DNA of 64,000 nt from contig NZ_JAGXJN010000011.1 in the NCBI RefSeq assembly GCF_019091455.1, forward strand, positions 1-64,000, read 5' to 3'. Numbering within the stretch: the first letter of the stretch is position 1; each line of letters begins with the position of its first letter. Source of the stretch: Chitinophaga sp. GbtcB8. Its GTDB lineage: Bacteria; Bacteroidota; Bacteroidia; Chitinophagales; Chitinophagaceae. Positions 44,240 to 53,017 of this stretch are shown here, piece after piece. Both the position numbers and the translations under genes were made by a program. The notes under the pieces are model-generated. The model ran no database searches and had not been told where the DNA came from. It worked only from the letters and a program-made list of their open reading frames with translations.

Positions 44240-44589
44240 CGCGCTACAGAATGAGGGGATGCTAATCAAAAGTTAATGATGCGATTTTTATATGAGGGTG
44301 CATAACGGTTGGGATGCCCGGAGATTGGTTGAGGTTGACTGTAATATTGATTGTGCTATAAGGTGGCTACAGGTTAATAAGCTAAACGATAGTATAGTGG
44401 AAGCAGCTTTGTTTACAATGGAATGTTGGGGTGTATTGAAGATAATATATAAGGTACCGCTTTTATGCAACAGCCCCTATAAATAAAAGGGGGGCTGGAT
44501 GGAAATCCGGTCCCCTGATGAAATAGGAAAATTCATTTAATATCAAGAGTAATTTACAAAAACAGGTAGCACATTTTAGCTAATAAGGT

Positions 44590-44625
44590 GTTAACGGGAA
44601 AGTTAATGGAAATGTTAATGAACAA
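44590..44625. promoter_or_regulatory. Three 12-bp direct repeats upstream of AraC gene
   Basis: GTTAACGGGAAA, GTTAATGGAAAT and GTTAATGAACAA follow one another without gaps (44590-44601, 44602-44613, 44614-44625). AraC-type regulators commonly bind direct repeats, so this may be a binding site for the regulator at 44790. Confidence 0.3.
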
Positions 44626-44676
44626 AATGGCTGACGGATGAAGGGACAAATTCTGAATATCTGACAAACATTTGTA

Positions 44677-44693
44677 AATTGGTTAAACCGATT
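44677..44693. promoter_or_regulatory. Dyad AATTGGTT-A-AACCGATT
   Basis: A 17-bp near-perfect inverted repeat (one mismatch) lies about 97 bp ahead of the AraC start codon. It could be an operator, or simply part of an AT-rich promoter region. Confidence 0.25.
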
Positions 44694-44789
44694 AGAGGAG
44701 AAGGATAGCCTGAAGTGCATGCATGGCGTTGCAAAATTTCTTCCAATTGGATATTGGCCTGGCATTAAAAGATGCTTTATACACTATAC

Positions 44790-45611
44790 ATGAGTTCCAA
44801 ACTTCAAATAAAGGACAAAAGCGAATCCGGGAAATCGATAAAGATTGCACGCTTCAAAAAGGAGATCAGGAAAACTACTCCGCATAAGCACAATAATTAT
44901 TTTGAGATACTTTACCTTTCACAAGGTAGCGGCTATCATTTTATTGATTCACGCAAGTTTGAAGTTCAGCCACCTGTCATGTATTTTATCCGCAGGGAAC
45001 AGGTACATTGCTGGGAACTGGATAGTGAACCAGACGGTTTTGTGATAATTATAAAGAAAGCATTCATTGAAGAGAGCCTGGATAGTGGATTAAAGACCCT
45101 CTTTGCAAAGATTAGCCAGCAAAGCAGCGTATATACAAGGGACGACGCTACCATTCTTTCCCTTTTTGGGTTACTTACTGAGGCAAATAAGAAGGAAGGG
45201 AAATATGCGTTTCACATACAGGAAGGCTTATTAAAAGCATTATTGGCAATAGTATTGGACGCTGCGAAGCTGGTTGAGCATAAAGCTGAGATTAATTCCA
45301 ATCTTTACCAGTCTCTCCTTTCCTTGTTAAGCGCTGAACAGATGATCAAAAACAAGGTGCATTATTATGCGGAACAATTGAGCACGTCTCCGCAAAACCT
45401 AAATGCAGCTTGCCGCAAGGCGGTGAATCAATCATCAGAGGAAGTGCTTTCAGAATTTATTGTCAGTGAGGCCAAACGCTTATTAATTTATACAGACAAA
45501 ACGATAGCAGAAATTTCTTTTGCACTCGATTTTAATGATCCTTCGCATTTTGTGAAATACTTCAAAAGGAAAACAAACCAAACACCACTCACTTTCCGGC
45601 GTAGTAGCTGA
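44790..45611 (+). CDS. AraC-family transcriptional regulator with cupin sensor
   Basis: About 273 residues from ATG 44790; a start six codons earlier (44772) is equally possible. The N-terminal half is an AraC-type cupin (IRKTTPHKHNNYFEILYLSQGSGYHFIDSRKFEVQPPVMYFIRREQVHCWEL). The C-terminal HTH domain contains VHYYAEQLSTSPQNLNAACRKAVNQSSEEVLSEFIVSEAKRLLIYTDKTIAEISFALDFNDPSHFVKYFKRKTNQTP, both helix-turn-helix units complete. The efflux operon starts 365 bp downstream in the same direction, so this is presumably its activator. Confidence 0.93.
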   Translation: MSSKLQIKDKSESGKSIKIARFKKEIRKTTPHKHNNYFEILYLSQGSGYHFIDSRKFEVQPPVMYFIRREQVHCWELDSEPDGFVIIIKKAFIEESLDSGLKTLFAKISQQSSVYTRDDATILSLFGLLTEANKKEGKYAFHIQEGLLKALLAIVLDAAKLVEHKAEINSNLYQSLLSLLSAEQMIKNKVHYYAEQLSTSPQNLNAACRKAVNQSSEEVLSEFIVSEAKRLLIYTDKTIAEISFALDFNDPSHFVKYFKRKTNQTPLTFRRSS

Positions 45612-45975
45612 TACCATAATTTATTATAGGCGGCCCTGCAGTGCATATCGCCCGCTATGTTCTACAGCAGCGGGTATGTTTTATCCGCTTATGCTGACAG
45701 CGACCTGGCGACAAGAGGAATAATCGTGCTTTTATTGTGTTGGGAGGGCTTTTGCCGGTTATTTACCGGCGGTTTTTTAATTCAGGGTTAATACCATTAT
45801 ATTTTCAAATATACCATGAATCAGCCGGTTTATTTCTAATATTTGTTCCCACTGATAGCCTGTGGATACTTACCGGGCTGTTTAGTGGTTTGCAGCCATT
45901 CCCTCCGTTACTATGCTTGTTGCCATAATTACCACAAAGGCGGCGGTAGTGCAAAAGACAATAAAATAAACAAAT
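45612..45975. other. Intergenic region before efflux operon
   Basis: This 364-bp gap contains the terminator at 45754-45778 and otherwise no gene. Short frames that continue into the TolC coding region have no family match. A promoter for the efflux operon should lie between about 45780 and 45960, but no clean TAnnTTTG match is present. Confidence 0.6.
45754..45778 (+). terminator. Intrinsic terminator after AraC gene
   Basis: GCCGGT/ACCGGC (45754-45759 with 45765-45770), loop TATTT, then GGTTTTTT. It separates the regulator transcript from the efflux operon. Confidence 0.7.
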
Positions 45976-47352
45976 ATGCACAAATTCCTTTTAAGGCTCT
46001 TACAATGTTTTATTGGCCTGCTGGTGAGTATGCAAAGTGGATTTTCACAGGAAATTTCAGCCGGTACAACATTGAAGGAATTACTGCAGCTGGCAGCAAC
46101 CAATTATCCGCTGCTAAAATCAAAAGCGTGGGAGGTCAAAGCAGCCCAAAAAGGAATAAGCGCCGGCAAAAGCACCCTTATTCCTTCTCTGGATGCGTCT
46201 TACCAGGTGAATTATGCTACCTACAACAATATCACGGGGATGGCGTATCCGCAATTCCTGATCCCTGTCAGTGGTCCCCCATCTGCCGGTAATAATTATA
46301 GTGGTGTGTTTGGCAGTGCCACCAGCTTATTGCTAAACTGGCAACCGGTAACTTTCGGACAGCGGCAGTCGCAGGTAGATCTTGCGAGAGCAGGTGTACA
46401 ATATGCCCAGGCTGATGCGCAGAATGAGCTCTTTCAGCATAAGATCAGAGTTGTTAATGCTTACCTGGATATTTTGATGGCACTAGAGCTGGAGAAAGTA
46501 TACCAGGAAAACCTTGCCCGCACGGAAGCAAATTTATCCGTTGCAAAAACCTTGGTAATAAATGGTATTAAACCGGGGGTGGATACCGCTTTGCTGAAAT
46601 CGGAGGTTTCCAGGGCAAAAGTTGATCTGCTGAACAGCCGCAAGTATAAAGAACAAACTACCATTACCCTTTCCGGCCTGTTAGCAACGGACAGCCTACC
46701 ATTTTTTGCGGATACCAGCTACTTTGCCAGTGTACCATCCGCTTATGCAATATCAGACACGGCAAAGAACCCGCTACTTTCTTTATACAGCTCAACTATT
46801 GAATTAGGCAAAGCGAGAAAGAAAGTGTTATCCAAAACAGCTATGCCTACGCTTGGCCTGTGGGGTACTGCTTATGCAAGAGGTTCAGGGATTGATAATA
46901 TTGGCAACGTGAAATCCACTGATGGCCTTGCCTTTCAGCGGTATAATTACGGCGCCGGATTGCAGTTAAGCATCCCTATTTTACAATTTGCAAAAATAAA
47001 ACCGCAGGTACAGCAGCAGGATCTGCTGATCAGGTCCAATGAAGAGCAGCTGAACGAAATTGCTTTACAGATCAGGAAGCAGAACGAGCTCGCAGATACT
47101 ACCCTAAGCACTGCATTAAAAGTGTTGCAGGAAAGTCCGTTGTTCTATGAATCAGCCAGTTTCTCTTACAAAGCACTGCAATCACGCTACCAGTCGGGGT
47201 TAGCCAATTTTGCTGACCTGGTGCAGGCGCAATATGCGCTCGTAAAAGCGGCGGCTGATAATAAAACGGCTTTTATGGCTGTCTGGAAGGCATTGTTGTA
47301 TAAAGCTGCGGTGAATGGTGATCTGGACTTATTTTTAAAACAGGTTAATTAG
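45976..47352 (+). CDS. TolC-family outer-membrane efflux protein
   Basis: 458 residues, signal peptide (FIGLLVSMQSGFSQ). Two OEP-type repeats: LKELLQLAATNYPLLKSKAWEVKAAQKGISAGKSTLIPSLDASYQVNYATYN in the first, and ELGKARKKVLSKTAMPTLGLWGTAYARGSG then YQSGLANFADLVQAQYALVKAAADNKTAFMAVWKAL in the second, including the long coiled helices of TolC. It forms the outer-membrane exit duct. First of three genes; the RND pump begins 6 bp later. Confidence 0.93.
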   Translation: MHKFLLRLLQCFIGLLVSMQSGFSQEISAGTTLKELLQLAATNYPLLKSKAWEVKAAQKGISAGKSTLIPSLDASYQVNYATYNNITGMAYPQFLIPVSGPPSAGNNYSGVFGSATSLLLNWQPVTFGQRQSQVDLARAGVQYAQADAQNELFQHKIRVVNAYLDILMALELEKVYQENLARTEANLSVAKTLVINGIKPGVDTALLKSEVSRAKVDLLNSRKYKEQTTITLSGLLATDSLPFFADTSYFASVPSAYAISDTAKNPLLSLYSSTIELGKARKKVLSKTAMPTLGLWGTAYARGSGIDNIGNVKSTDGLAFQRYNYGAGLQLSIPILQFAKIKPQVQQQDLLIRSNEEQLNEIALQIRKQNELADTTLSTALKVLQESPLFYESASFSYKALQSRYQSGLANFADLVQAQYALVKAAADNKTAFMAVWKALLYKAAVNGDLDLFLKQVN

Positions 47353-47358
47353 CAGGTT

Positions 47359-50300
47359 ATGATCCGATTAATAGCATTGGCGTTGCGAAAGCCATTGGCA
47401 ATAGTGGTAACCTTTATAGCGATCATCTTTTTTTCATGGCTTACTATCAAATCCATGAAGATTGACATTTTCCCCAAAATGGGTTTGCCTACTATCTATG
47501 TGGCGCAGCCTTACGGCGGTCTTTCCCCGGAACAAATGGAGGGCTTTATTGCTTCTTATTATGAATATCACTTTTTGTATGTAACAGGGGTGAAGTTTGT
47601 AGAATCAAGATCCATACAGGGTAACACCATCATCAAAATACAATTTAACGAAGGCACAGATATGAGCCAGGCAATGGGTGAAGTGGTCGGTTATGTTAAC
47701 CGCGCAAGAGCCTTCATGCCATCGGGTACGGTACCTCCTTTTGTGACAAGATTTGATGCCGGGAGCGTTCCGGTTGGCCAGCTGGTATTTACCTCCGGAA
47801 CCCGTTCGCTGGGAGAGATACAGGACCTGGCATTATTTAAGGTGCGGCCTATGTTTTCAACCCTGCCAGGCGTATCTGCTCCGCCACCTTTTGGTGGTAA
47901 CCAGAAAACGGTTATTATTAAAGTTGATCCTGAAAAGATCAGGAATTATAATTTGTCGCCGGATGAAGTGGTACAGGCTTTAGCCAGGTCAAACAGCATT
48001 ACTCCCGCAGGCAATATAAGGGAAGGGGATGAAATGCTGATCACATCGCAAAATGCAGTGGTGGAGAATGTGAAGGAGCTGGAAAATGTTCCTTTGAAAC
48101 TGGGCGCAGGCCCTTCTGTATATGTCCGGGATATTGGCAATGTGGAGCTGGGTGCAGATGTAACTACCGGTTATGCGTTAATCAATGGGAAACGGTCAGT
48201 ATATATCCCTGTGACTAAACGCGCCGATGCCGCTACCTGGGATGTGGTGCAAAGAGTGAAAGCGGCTCTCCCGGATATGCAGGCTGCCGTGCCGGAAGAT
48301 ATTAAAGTAACATATGCGTTTGATCAATCGGGTTACGTCATTAACTCTTTAAAAAGTTTGATGACAGAAGGTATCCTGGGCGCTTTGCTTACCGGCTTAA
48401 TGGTGTTGTTATTCCTGCGGGATATCCGTGGAGCTTTTATTGTGGTAATTACTATTCCCTTAGCCTTGTTGTCAGCAGTTATCTTTTTAAAGATCTTCGG
48501 GCAAACCCTTAATGTTATGACATTGGGCGGTTTGGCGCTGGCTATTGGTATCCTGGTAGATGAATCTACCGTAACTATCGAAAATATCCATTATCACCAG
48601 GAGCTTGGGAAATCAAAGGCCAAAGCAATATGGGATGCGTGCCGCGAGATTGCGTTACCGAAACTACTCATCCTGCTTTGTGTAATTGCCGTGTTTGTGC
48701 CGGCATTATTCATGACTGGCATTCCGGGTTCCATGTTCCTGCCATTGTCATTGGCTGTTGGTTTTGCAATGGCAGCATCTTTTATGCTATCTCAAACCCT
48801 GGTGCCTGTTTTTTCTCATTGGTTATTGAAAGATCATATGCAGGAAGGAGAAGCCAGTGCAGCCAGGCGGTTCAACCATTTCAGGATGCGCTACAAACAT
48901 TGGTTGAAGGGCTTTGTAGAAAAATCATCCTGGGCCATTCCCGTTTATCTTTTATTGGCATTCGGGTTACTGACCGGGGGATTCATGTTATTGGGCACTG
49001 AAATATTTCCCAAAACGGATGCAGGTCAGGCACAGGTACGGTTAAGGTTACCTGCGGGTACCCGCGTGGAAAGAACGGAAACCGCTACGCAGGAGCTATT
49101 GCACCTGGCGGATAGCATTGCGAATGGCCGTATTGAGATCAGCTCTGCATTCGTTGGCGTACAACCATCCAGCTACCCGGTAAACCTTATTCACTTATGG
49201 ACGAGCGGCCCTCATGAATCCGTTGTAAAGATAAAGCTGCAGGAAGGAACTGGTATAGCTATTGAAAACTTCAAAGAGGCATTACGGAAAGCGGTAAAAA
49301 ATGCTTTGCCAACGGCCACTCTATCTTTTGAACCTGGTGATATGGTGGAACAGGCGGTGAATCTTGGTTCATCCAACCCTATTGAAATTGCCATAATGGG
49401 CAAAAACCTTACTCAAAGCCGGAAAGTTGCAGCTGATCTGAATAAAAAGCTACAAAATATTGCTTACCTGCGTGATGTTCAGATTGCAACGCCGCTGGAG
49501 TACCCTGGTATTAAATTGAATATTGACAGGGTGAAAGCGGGGCAGCTGGGGCTGACGGTTGACCAGATCAGTAAATCAACTGTGGCTGCTACTTCATCCA
49601 GCCGGTTCACTCAGCCCAGCTATTGGCTGGATAAAAGTACCGGTACCGCTTACCAGGTGCAGGTGGAATATCCGCAATACCGTATTAATAATAGTGACGA
49701 ATTGGGGTTAGTGCCTGTTATAGCGGGTACCGGCAGTCCTGTTTACCTGAGAGATGTAGCTACTTCACAGAGAATCACTTCACCTGGCGAATATGATCGT
49801 ATTAACCAGCAACGGTACATTACCATTACCGCAAATATTTTTAAAAAGGATGCAGGGAAGGCTGTTGCGGATGTAAAAAAGACCATCGCGTCATTGGGCA
49901 AGCTACCGCAAGGCGTGAAGATCCTGTTGCGTGGCCAGGCAGATCTGCTTGACCAGACAATGAGTGAGCTGGAAACCGGGTTACTGATCGCCATTGTTGT
50001 GATCTTTTTGATGCTGACTGTTAATTTTCAATCCTTCCGGTTAGCCCTGGCTGTTTTATCCGTAGTGCCTGCGGTAATTGCCGGTGCGGCGCTGATGCTG
50101 CTGGTAACCGGGCAGACCCTGAATATACAATCCTATATGGGCACTATTATGGCGGTAGGTGTAGCGGTAGCTAATGCAATTCTTTTAATCACCAATGGCG
50201 AACAATACCGGAAAGAGCAATTAAGCTCCGGTTTTGCAGTTAACGGGGCCAGTAACCGTTTGCGGCCTATTCTCATGACCAGTCTTGCTATGATTGCAGG

Positions 50301-50514
50301 GATGATCCCGATGGCGATCGGCTTCGGTGAAGGAGGCGATCAGACCGCTCCTTTAGGCATTGCTGTTATCGGAGGGCTTATTTTCTCTACTATCAGTACA
50401 CTTATTTTCCTGCCGGCCATCTATACAAGCATGATGGGCAGGAAAGCATACCAAAGCCCGTCCTTGCACCCGGAGGATAAGGATAGCCGGTACTATGAGG
50501 CAAATAATGAATAA
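47359..50514 (+). CDS. RND efflux pump, inner-membrane permease
   Basis: 1051 residues, AcrB/MMPL-like HAE1 branch. Twelve membrane helices with two large periplasmic loops. Visible motifs: IDIFPKMGLPTIYVAQPYGGLSPEQMEGFI at the start of loop one, LAIGILVDESTVTIENIHYHQELG in helix 4 (Asp for proton relay, with Glu next to it in place of the second Asp), FLPLSLAVGFAMAASFMLSQTLVPVFSHWLL, and near the end LRPILMTSLAMIAGMIPMAIGFGEGGDQTAPLGIAVIGGL. Substrate is not predictable; multidrug or lipid export are both typical. The adaptor follows after 28 bp. Confidence 0.94.
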   Translation: MIRLIALALRKPLAIVVTFIAIIFFSWLTIKSMKIDIFPKMGLPTIYVAQPYGGLSPEQMEGFIASYYEYHFLYVTGVKFVESRSIQGNTIIKIQFNEGTDMSQAMGEVVGYVNRARAFMPSGTVPPFVTRFDAGSVPVGQLVFTSGTRSLGEIQDLALFKVRPMFSTLPGVSAPPPFGGNQKTVIIKVDPEKIRNYNLSPDEVVQALARSNSITPAGNIREGDEMLITSQNAVVENVKELENVPLKLGAGPSVYVRDIGNVELGADVTTGYALINGKRSVYIPVTKRADAATWDVVQRVKAALPDMQAAVPEDIKVTYAFDQSGYVINSLKSLMTEGILGALLTGLMVLLFLRDIRGAFIVVITIPLALLSAVIFLKIFGQTLNVMTLGGLALAIGILVDESTVTIENIHYHQELGKSKAKAIWDACREIALPKLLILLCVIAVFVPALFMTGIPGSMFLPLSLAVGFAMAASFMLSQTLVPVFSHWLLKDHMQEGEASAARRFNHFRMRYKHWLKGFVEKSSWAIPVYLLLAFGLLTGGFMLLGTEIFPKTDAGQAQVRLRLPAGTRVERTETATQELLHLADSIANGRIEISSAFVGVQPSSYPVNLIHLWTSGPHESVVKIKLQEGTGIAIENFKEALRKAVKNALPTATLSFEPGDMVEQAVNLGSSNPIEIAIMGKNLTQSRKVAADLNKKLQNIAYLRDVQIATPLEYPGIKLNIDRVKAGQLGLTVDQISKSTVAATSSSRFTQPSYWLDKSTGTAYQVQVEYPQYRINNSDELGLVPVIAGTGSPVYLRDVATSQRITSPGEYDRINQQRYITITANIFKKDAGKAVADVKKTIASLGKLPQGVKILLRGQADLLDQTMSELETGLLIAIVVIFLMLTVNFQSFRLALAVLSVVPAVIAGAALMLLVTGQTLNIQSYMGTIMAVGVAVANAILLITNGEQYRKEQLSSGFAVNGASNRLRPILMTSLAMIAGMIPMAIGFGEGGDQTAPLGIAVIGGLIFSTISTLIFLPAIYTSMMGRKAYQSPSLHPEDKDSRYYEANNE

Positions 50515-50542
50515 ACTAACTTTCTATAAAAACAATTATGCA

Positions 50543-51643
50543 ATGAGACTTTCGTATTCTATCATAAGTTTATCATTATTGACCGTTATAATATTGGCAG
50601 GATGCCAGCAAAGCAGCAGCAAGGGAGAAATGACCAAAACGGCAGATGTTGATTCTGTTGCTGTGTTTATACTGCAAAAGGATAGTGTTAATAAGCAGAT
50701 CACATTTCCTGCAGAACTGGTCCCGCTGGAGCGGGCAGAGATCTTTGCAAAAGTAAGCGGGTATATAAGCGCCTTAAAAGTTGATATTGGCGATAAAGTG
50801 AGTAAAGGGCAATTACTGGTAGTGCTGGAAGCACCTGAAATGATTGCCAATTATGCAGCGGCCAATGCAGATGTACAGACAGCCCGTTCAAAGTACCTGG
50901 GAAGCCTGGATGCTTACAAACGGATTGTCAATGCCGCCAAAGTGGATGGTACGGTAGCTGCCGGAGAACTGGAAAAGGCGAAAAGCCAGATGCTGGCAGA
51001 TAGTGCGTCATTGGACGCCGAACGGTCAAAAACGAATGCTTATGCCCAGTTGAAGGATTACCTTACTATTCGTGCGCCTTTCAGCGGCATTATTACACAG
51101 CGTAATGCAGATGCCGGAACATTGGTAAGTACTGGTAATGCCAAACCCATACTGGTAGTAGAGAATATCAGCACATTGCGTTTAAGGGTTCCTGTTCCTG
51201 AAGCCTACACTGCCACTACGCCGGAAACATCTGTTGTTAATTTTACCGTAGATGCCCAGCCTGATATAACCTACCAGGCAAAATTATCCCGTAAGGCCGG
51301 CGCTTTAAACCTATCTAACAGAACGGAGACCTGGGAGTTTCTTTATCAGAACAACAACAGTCAGTTGAAATCAGGTATGTTTGCCAATGCCATACTTAAA
51401 CTTGGAAGAAAAGCACCTACTTTTTTAGTGCCGTCAGCATCAGTAGCCACGAACCTGGAAAAGCATTTTGTGATCCGTTTGAAAGATGGCAAAACTGAAT
51501 GGGTGGATGTACGCAGTGGTATCAATATGGGCGATAAGATAGAGATCTTTGGCAGCCTTACTGAAGGGGATACGCTATTGGCAAGGGCTACGGATGAAAT
51601 AAAGGCGGGGACTGTTGTGGCGGCAATTTTTTTTAAGAAATAA
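50543..51643 (+). CDS. RND efflux periplasmic adaptor, lipoprotein
   Basis: 366 residues from the ATG at 50543, which gives a lipoprotein signal with Cys at 21 (MRLSYSIISLSLLTVIILAGC). Upstream in-frame starts at 50495 and 50507 would overlap the pump gene and lengthen the signal. Membrane-fusion protein features: AEIFAKVSGYISALKVDIGDKVSKGQLLVVLEAPE (lipoyl half), the alpha-hairpin near ANADVQTARSKYLGSLDAYKRIV, then YLTIRAPFSGIITQRNADAGTLVS and the beta-barrel. It joins the pump and TolC. Last gene of the operon, with a GC-rich hairpin 12 bp after the stop. Confidence 0.88.
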   Translation: MRLSYSIISLSLLTVIILAGCQQSSSKGEMTKTADVDSVAVFILQKDSVNKQITFPAELVPLERAEIFAKVSGYISALKVDIGDKVSKGQLLVVLEAPEMIANYAAANADVQTARSKYLGSLDAYKRIVNAAKVDGTVAAGELEKAKSQMLADSASLDAERSKTNAYAQLKDYLTIRAPFSGIITQRNADAGTLVSTGNAKPILVVENISTLRLRVPVPEAYTATTPETSVVNFTVDAQPDITYQAKLSRKAGALNLSNRTETWEFLYQNNNSQLKSGMFANAILKLGRKAPTFLVPSASVATNLEKHFVIRLKDGKTEWVDVRSGINMGDKIEIFGSLTEGDTLLARATDEIKAGTVVAAIFFKK

Positions 51644-51654
51644 GCATTGGCGGG

Positions 51655-51675
51655 CCAGGGCCATATTGGCCCTGG
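51655..51675. terminator. GC-rich hairpin between convergent operons
   Basis: Perfect stem CCAGGGCC/GGCCCTGG (51655-51662 with 51668-51675) with loop ATATT. It is symmetrical and lies between the efflux operon (plus) and the polyketide operon (minus), consistent with a bidirectional stop; no T-run is present on either side. Confidence 0.5.
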
Positions 51676-51703
51676 GGCTACGGAAACCACTATCACCGCA
51701 AAT

Positions 51704-52996
51704 TTATGATTCCACCGCCACTTCCACTTCAGCTTCCGCCAGCACTAATGCCATGGCCGCTTCCTTTATAGCTATTGCTTCTGCCTCCGGCAAAAAGCTC
51801 TCATTCGACATAAACACAAAATCCATTTGCCCACGGAATGTAGTGGTTACAATAGTATTAGGATTGCGCCAGGGAAAAGCCACTGTAGGGCTCATAATAG
51901 TTTCCACCTGGAAGGTCTGGTAGTGCTCCTGCACGTTTAACCGCCCCATATTGGAGAAGGTAACGTCATGATTTCCATTGGTGACCTTTAACAGCTTCAC
52001 CAGCTTTTTCGCGGAGCTATGTACATATTCCCCGATCATCAGCTGTATAAATACATTGACTTCTGCTATTTTCTCCGCCAGGTCATCCTTTAGCTTATAA
52101 GCCTGCACCCAGAAACCTTTGGCTGAAGCCGGCGCATCTTCACTTATAGAAAGATTTACGGTAGGGGCGTAGGCAAACAAATGATCCGGGCGGATGGCTG
52201 TAATAAAACGGCGTATATCCACCGGCGATATGATCTTATTCTTAGCCTGCTCTCCTTTTACCTGTTTGAAAGCCCGCAGCAGCGCCACGCTTAGCGCTGC
52301 ATGCACCGTAGTGCCTTCTGTTTTGCAGCGGCTCACAAATGCGGCAGACTGCGCCTTGCTGAGCTTCCAGTGCAGCAGGTAGTCACGGCCTTTAGGCGGC
52401 TGCTTTTTGCCCAATAACACTACAGACAACGTAAGCCAGGCCAGTACCCTCGATCTCCGGCCCTTTTGCCGTAACTGTTTGTTCTCCAGGAAAGGTGCAG
52501 GTATCAGCTCGTGAATATCATTAAAGGCCAGGTAAGGTTCCATTGGCAGGTCCGGCTGATCCAGCAGGGCAAGCAGCTCCTGCAGGATGGTGGCTACAGA
52601 GCCGCCGTCGCAAATGCAGTGGTGGCATACCAGGATCAGCTCTGACACCTCCGGCGACTGGATCCATACTACCCGGCACAAAGGGCCGTTCTGCATGTCA
52701 AACGGGGTAGCCCATTCCTGCATGGATTCCCGCTGCCAGTCGGCATCACTATGGCGGGGTACTTTACGTACAGGTATGCCCGTTATCTGCTCATTGGTGG
52801 TGAACCAGGGATGGCCTTTTTTATCTGTGAGCACGCCCGCGCCCAGCAGCGGATGTTTGGCCTGGATCCTGGACAGCGCATGCCGCAGGTTTTCCGGGAA
52901 AACAGTACCCCGGATCCTGGCGGTAAAACAGCTGTTCAAAGGCGTGTTGCCATCTCCGTACATGATCCTTTCACCGATAATGAGTTTTCTTTTCAT
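51704..52996 (-). CDS. PapA-like acyltransferase, condensation-domain fold
   Basis: 430 residues. The condensation superfamily motif HHxxxDG is visible as CHHCICDGGSVATILQELL (about residues 120-140), followed by VDIRRF and NMGRL (VTFSNMGRLNVQEH) near the C-terminus, which pack the tunnel. It lacks any carrier or adenylation domain, so it is a stand-alone acyltransferase comparable with mycobacterial PapA5-type proteins, which esterify alcohols with polyketide acyl chains. It is the last gene of the operon and a paralogue of the next upstream gene. Target here probably a sugar hydroxyl or diol of the polyketide product (inference). Confidence 0.82.
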   Translation of the reverse strand: MKRKLIIGERIMYGDGNTPLNSCFTARIRGTVFPENLRHALSRIQAKHPLLGAGVLTDKKGHPWFTTNEQITGIPVRKVPRHSDADWQRESMQEWATPFDMQNGPLCRVVWIQSPEVSELILVCHHCICDGGSVATILQELLALLDQPDLPMEPYLAFNDIHELIPAPFLENKQLRQKGRRSRVLAWLTLSVVLLGKKQPPKGRDYLLHWKLSKAQSAAFVSRCKTEGTTVHAALSVALLRAFKQVKGEQAKNKIISPVDIRRFITAIRPDHLFAYAPTVNLSISEDAPASAKGFWVQAYKLKDDLAEKIAEVNVFIQLMIGEYVHSSAKKLVKLLKVTNGNHDVTFSNMGRLNVQEHYQTFQVETIMSPTVAFPWRNPNTIVTTTFRGQMDFVFMSNESFLPEAEAIAIKEAAMALVLAEAEVEVAVES

Positions 52997-53017
52997 CCGT
53001 TGAGATTTAATTTTCTT

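Larger units (their letters stand above)
43857..44789. other. Long non-coding stretch with several regulatory-looking features
   Basis: About 930 bp with no convincing coding frame. Apart from the candidate small RNA/terminator at 44157-44239, the direct repeats at 44590-44625 and the dyad at 44677-44693, I see no recognisable feature. The shorter open frames here (for example minus strand 43879-44178) have no family resemblance and no codon pattern like the neighbours. Confidence 0.7.

Noticed and set aside
44292..44486. Plus-strand 64-codon frame in the long gap
   Set aside because: No homology motif or promoter; Cys/Trp-rich composition typical of random frames.
45843..46292. Frame overlapping the start of the TolC gene
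   Set aside because: It overlaps the TolC signal peptide and first repeat in another frame and shows no family motif.
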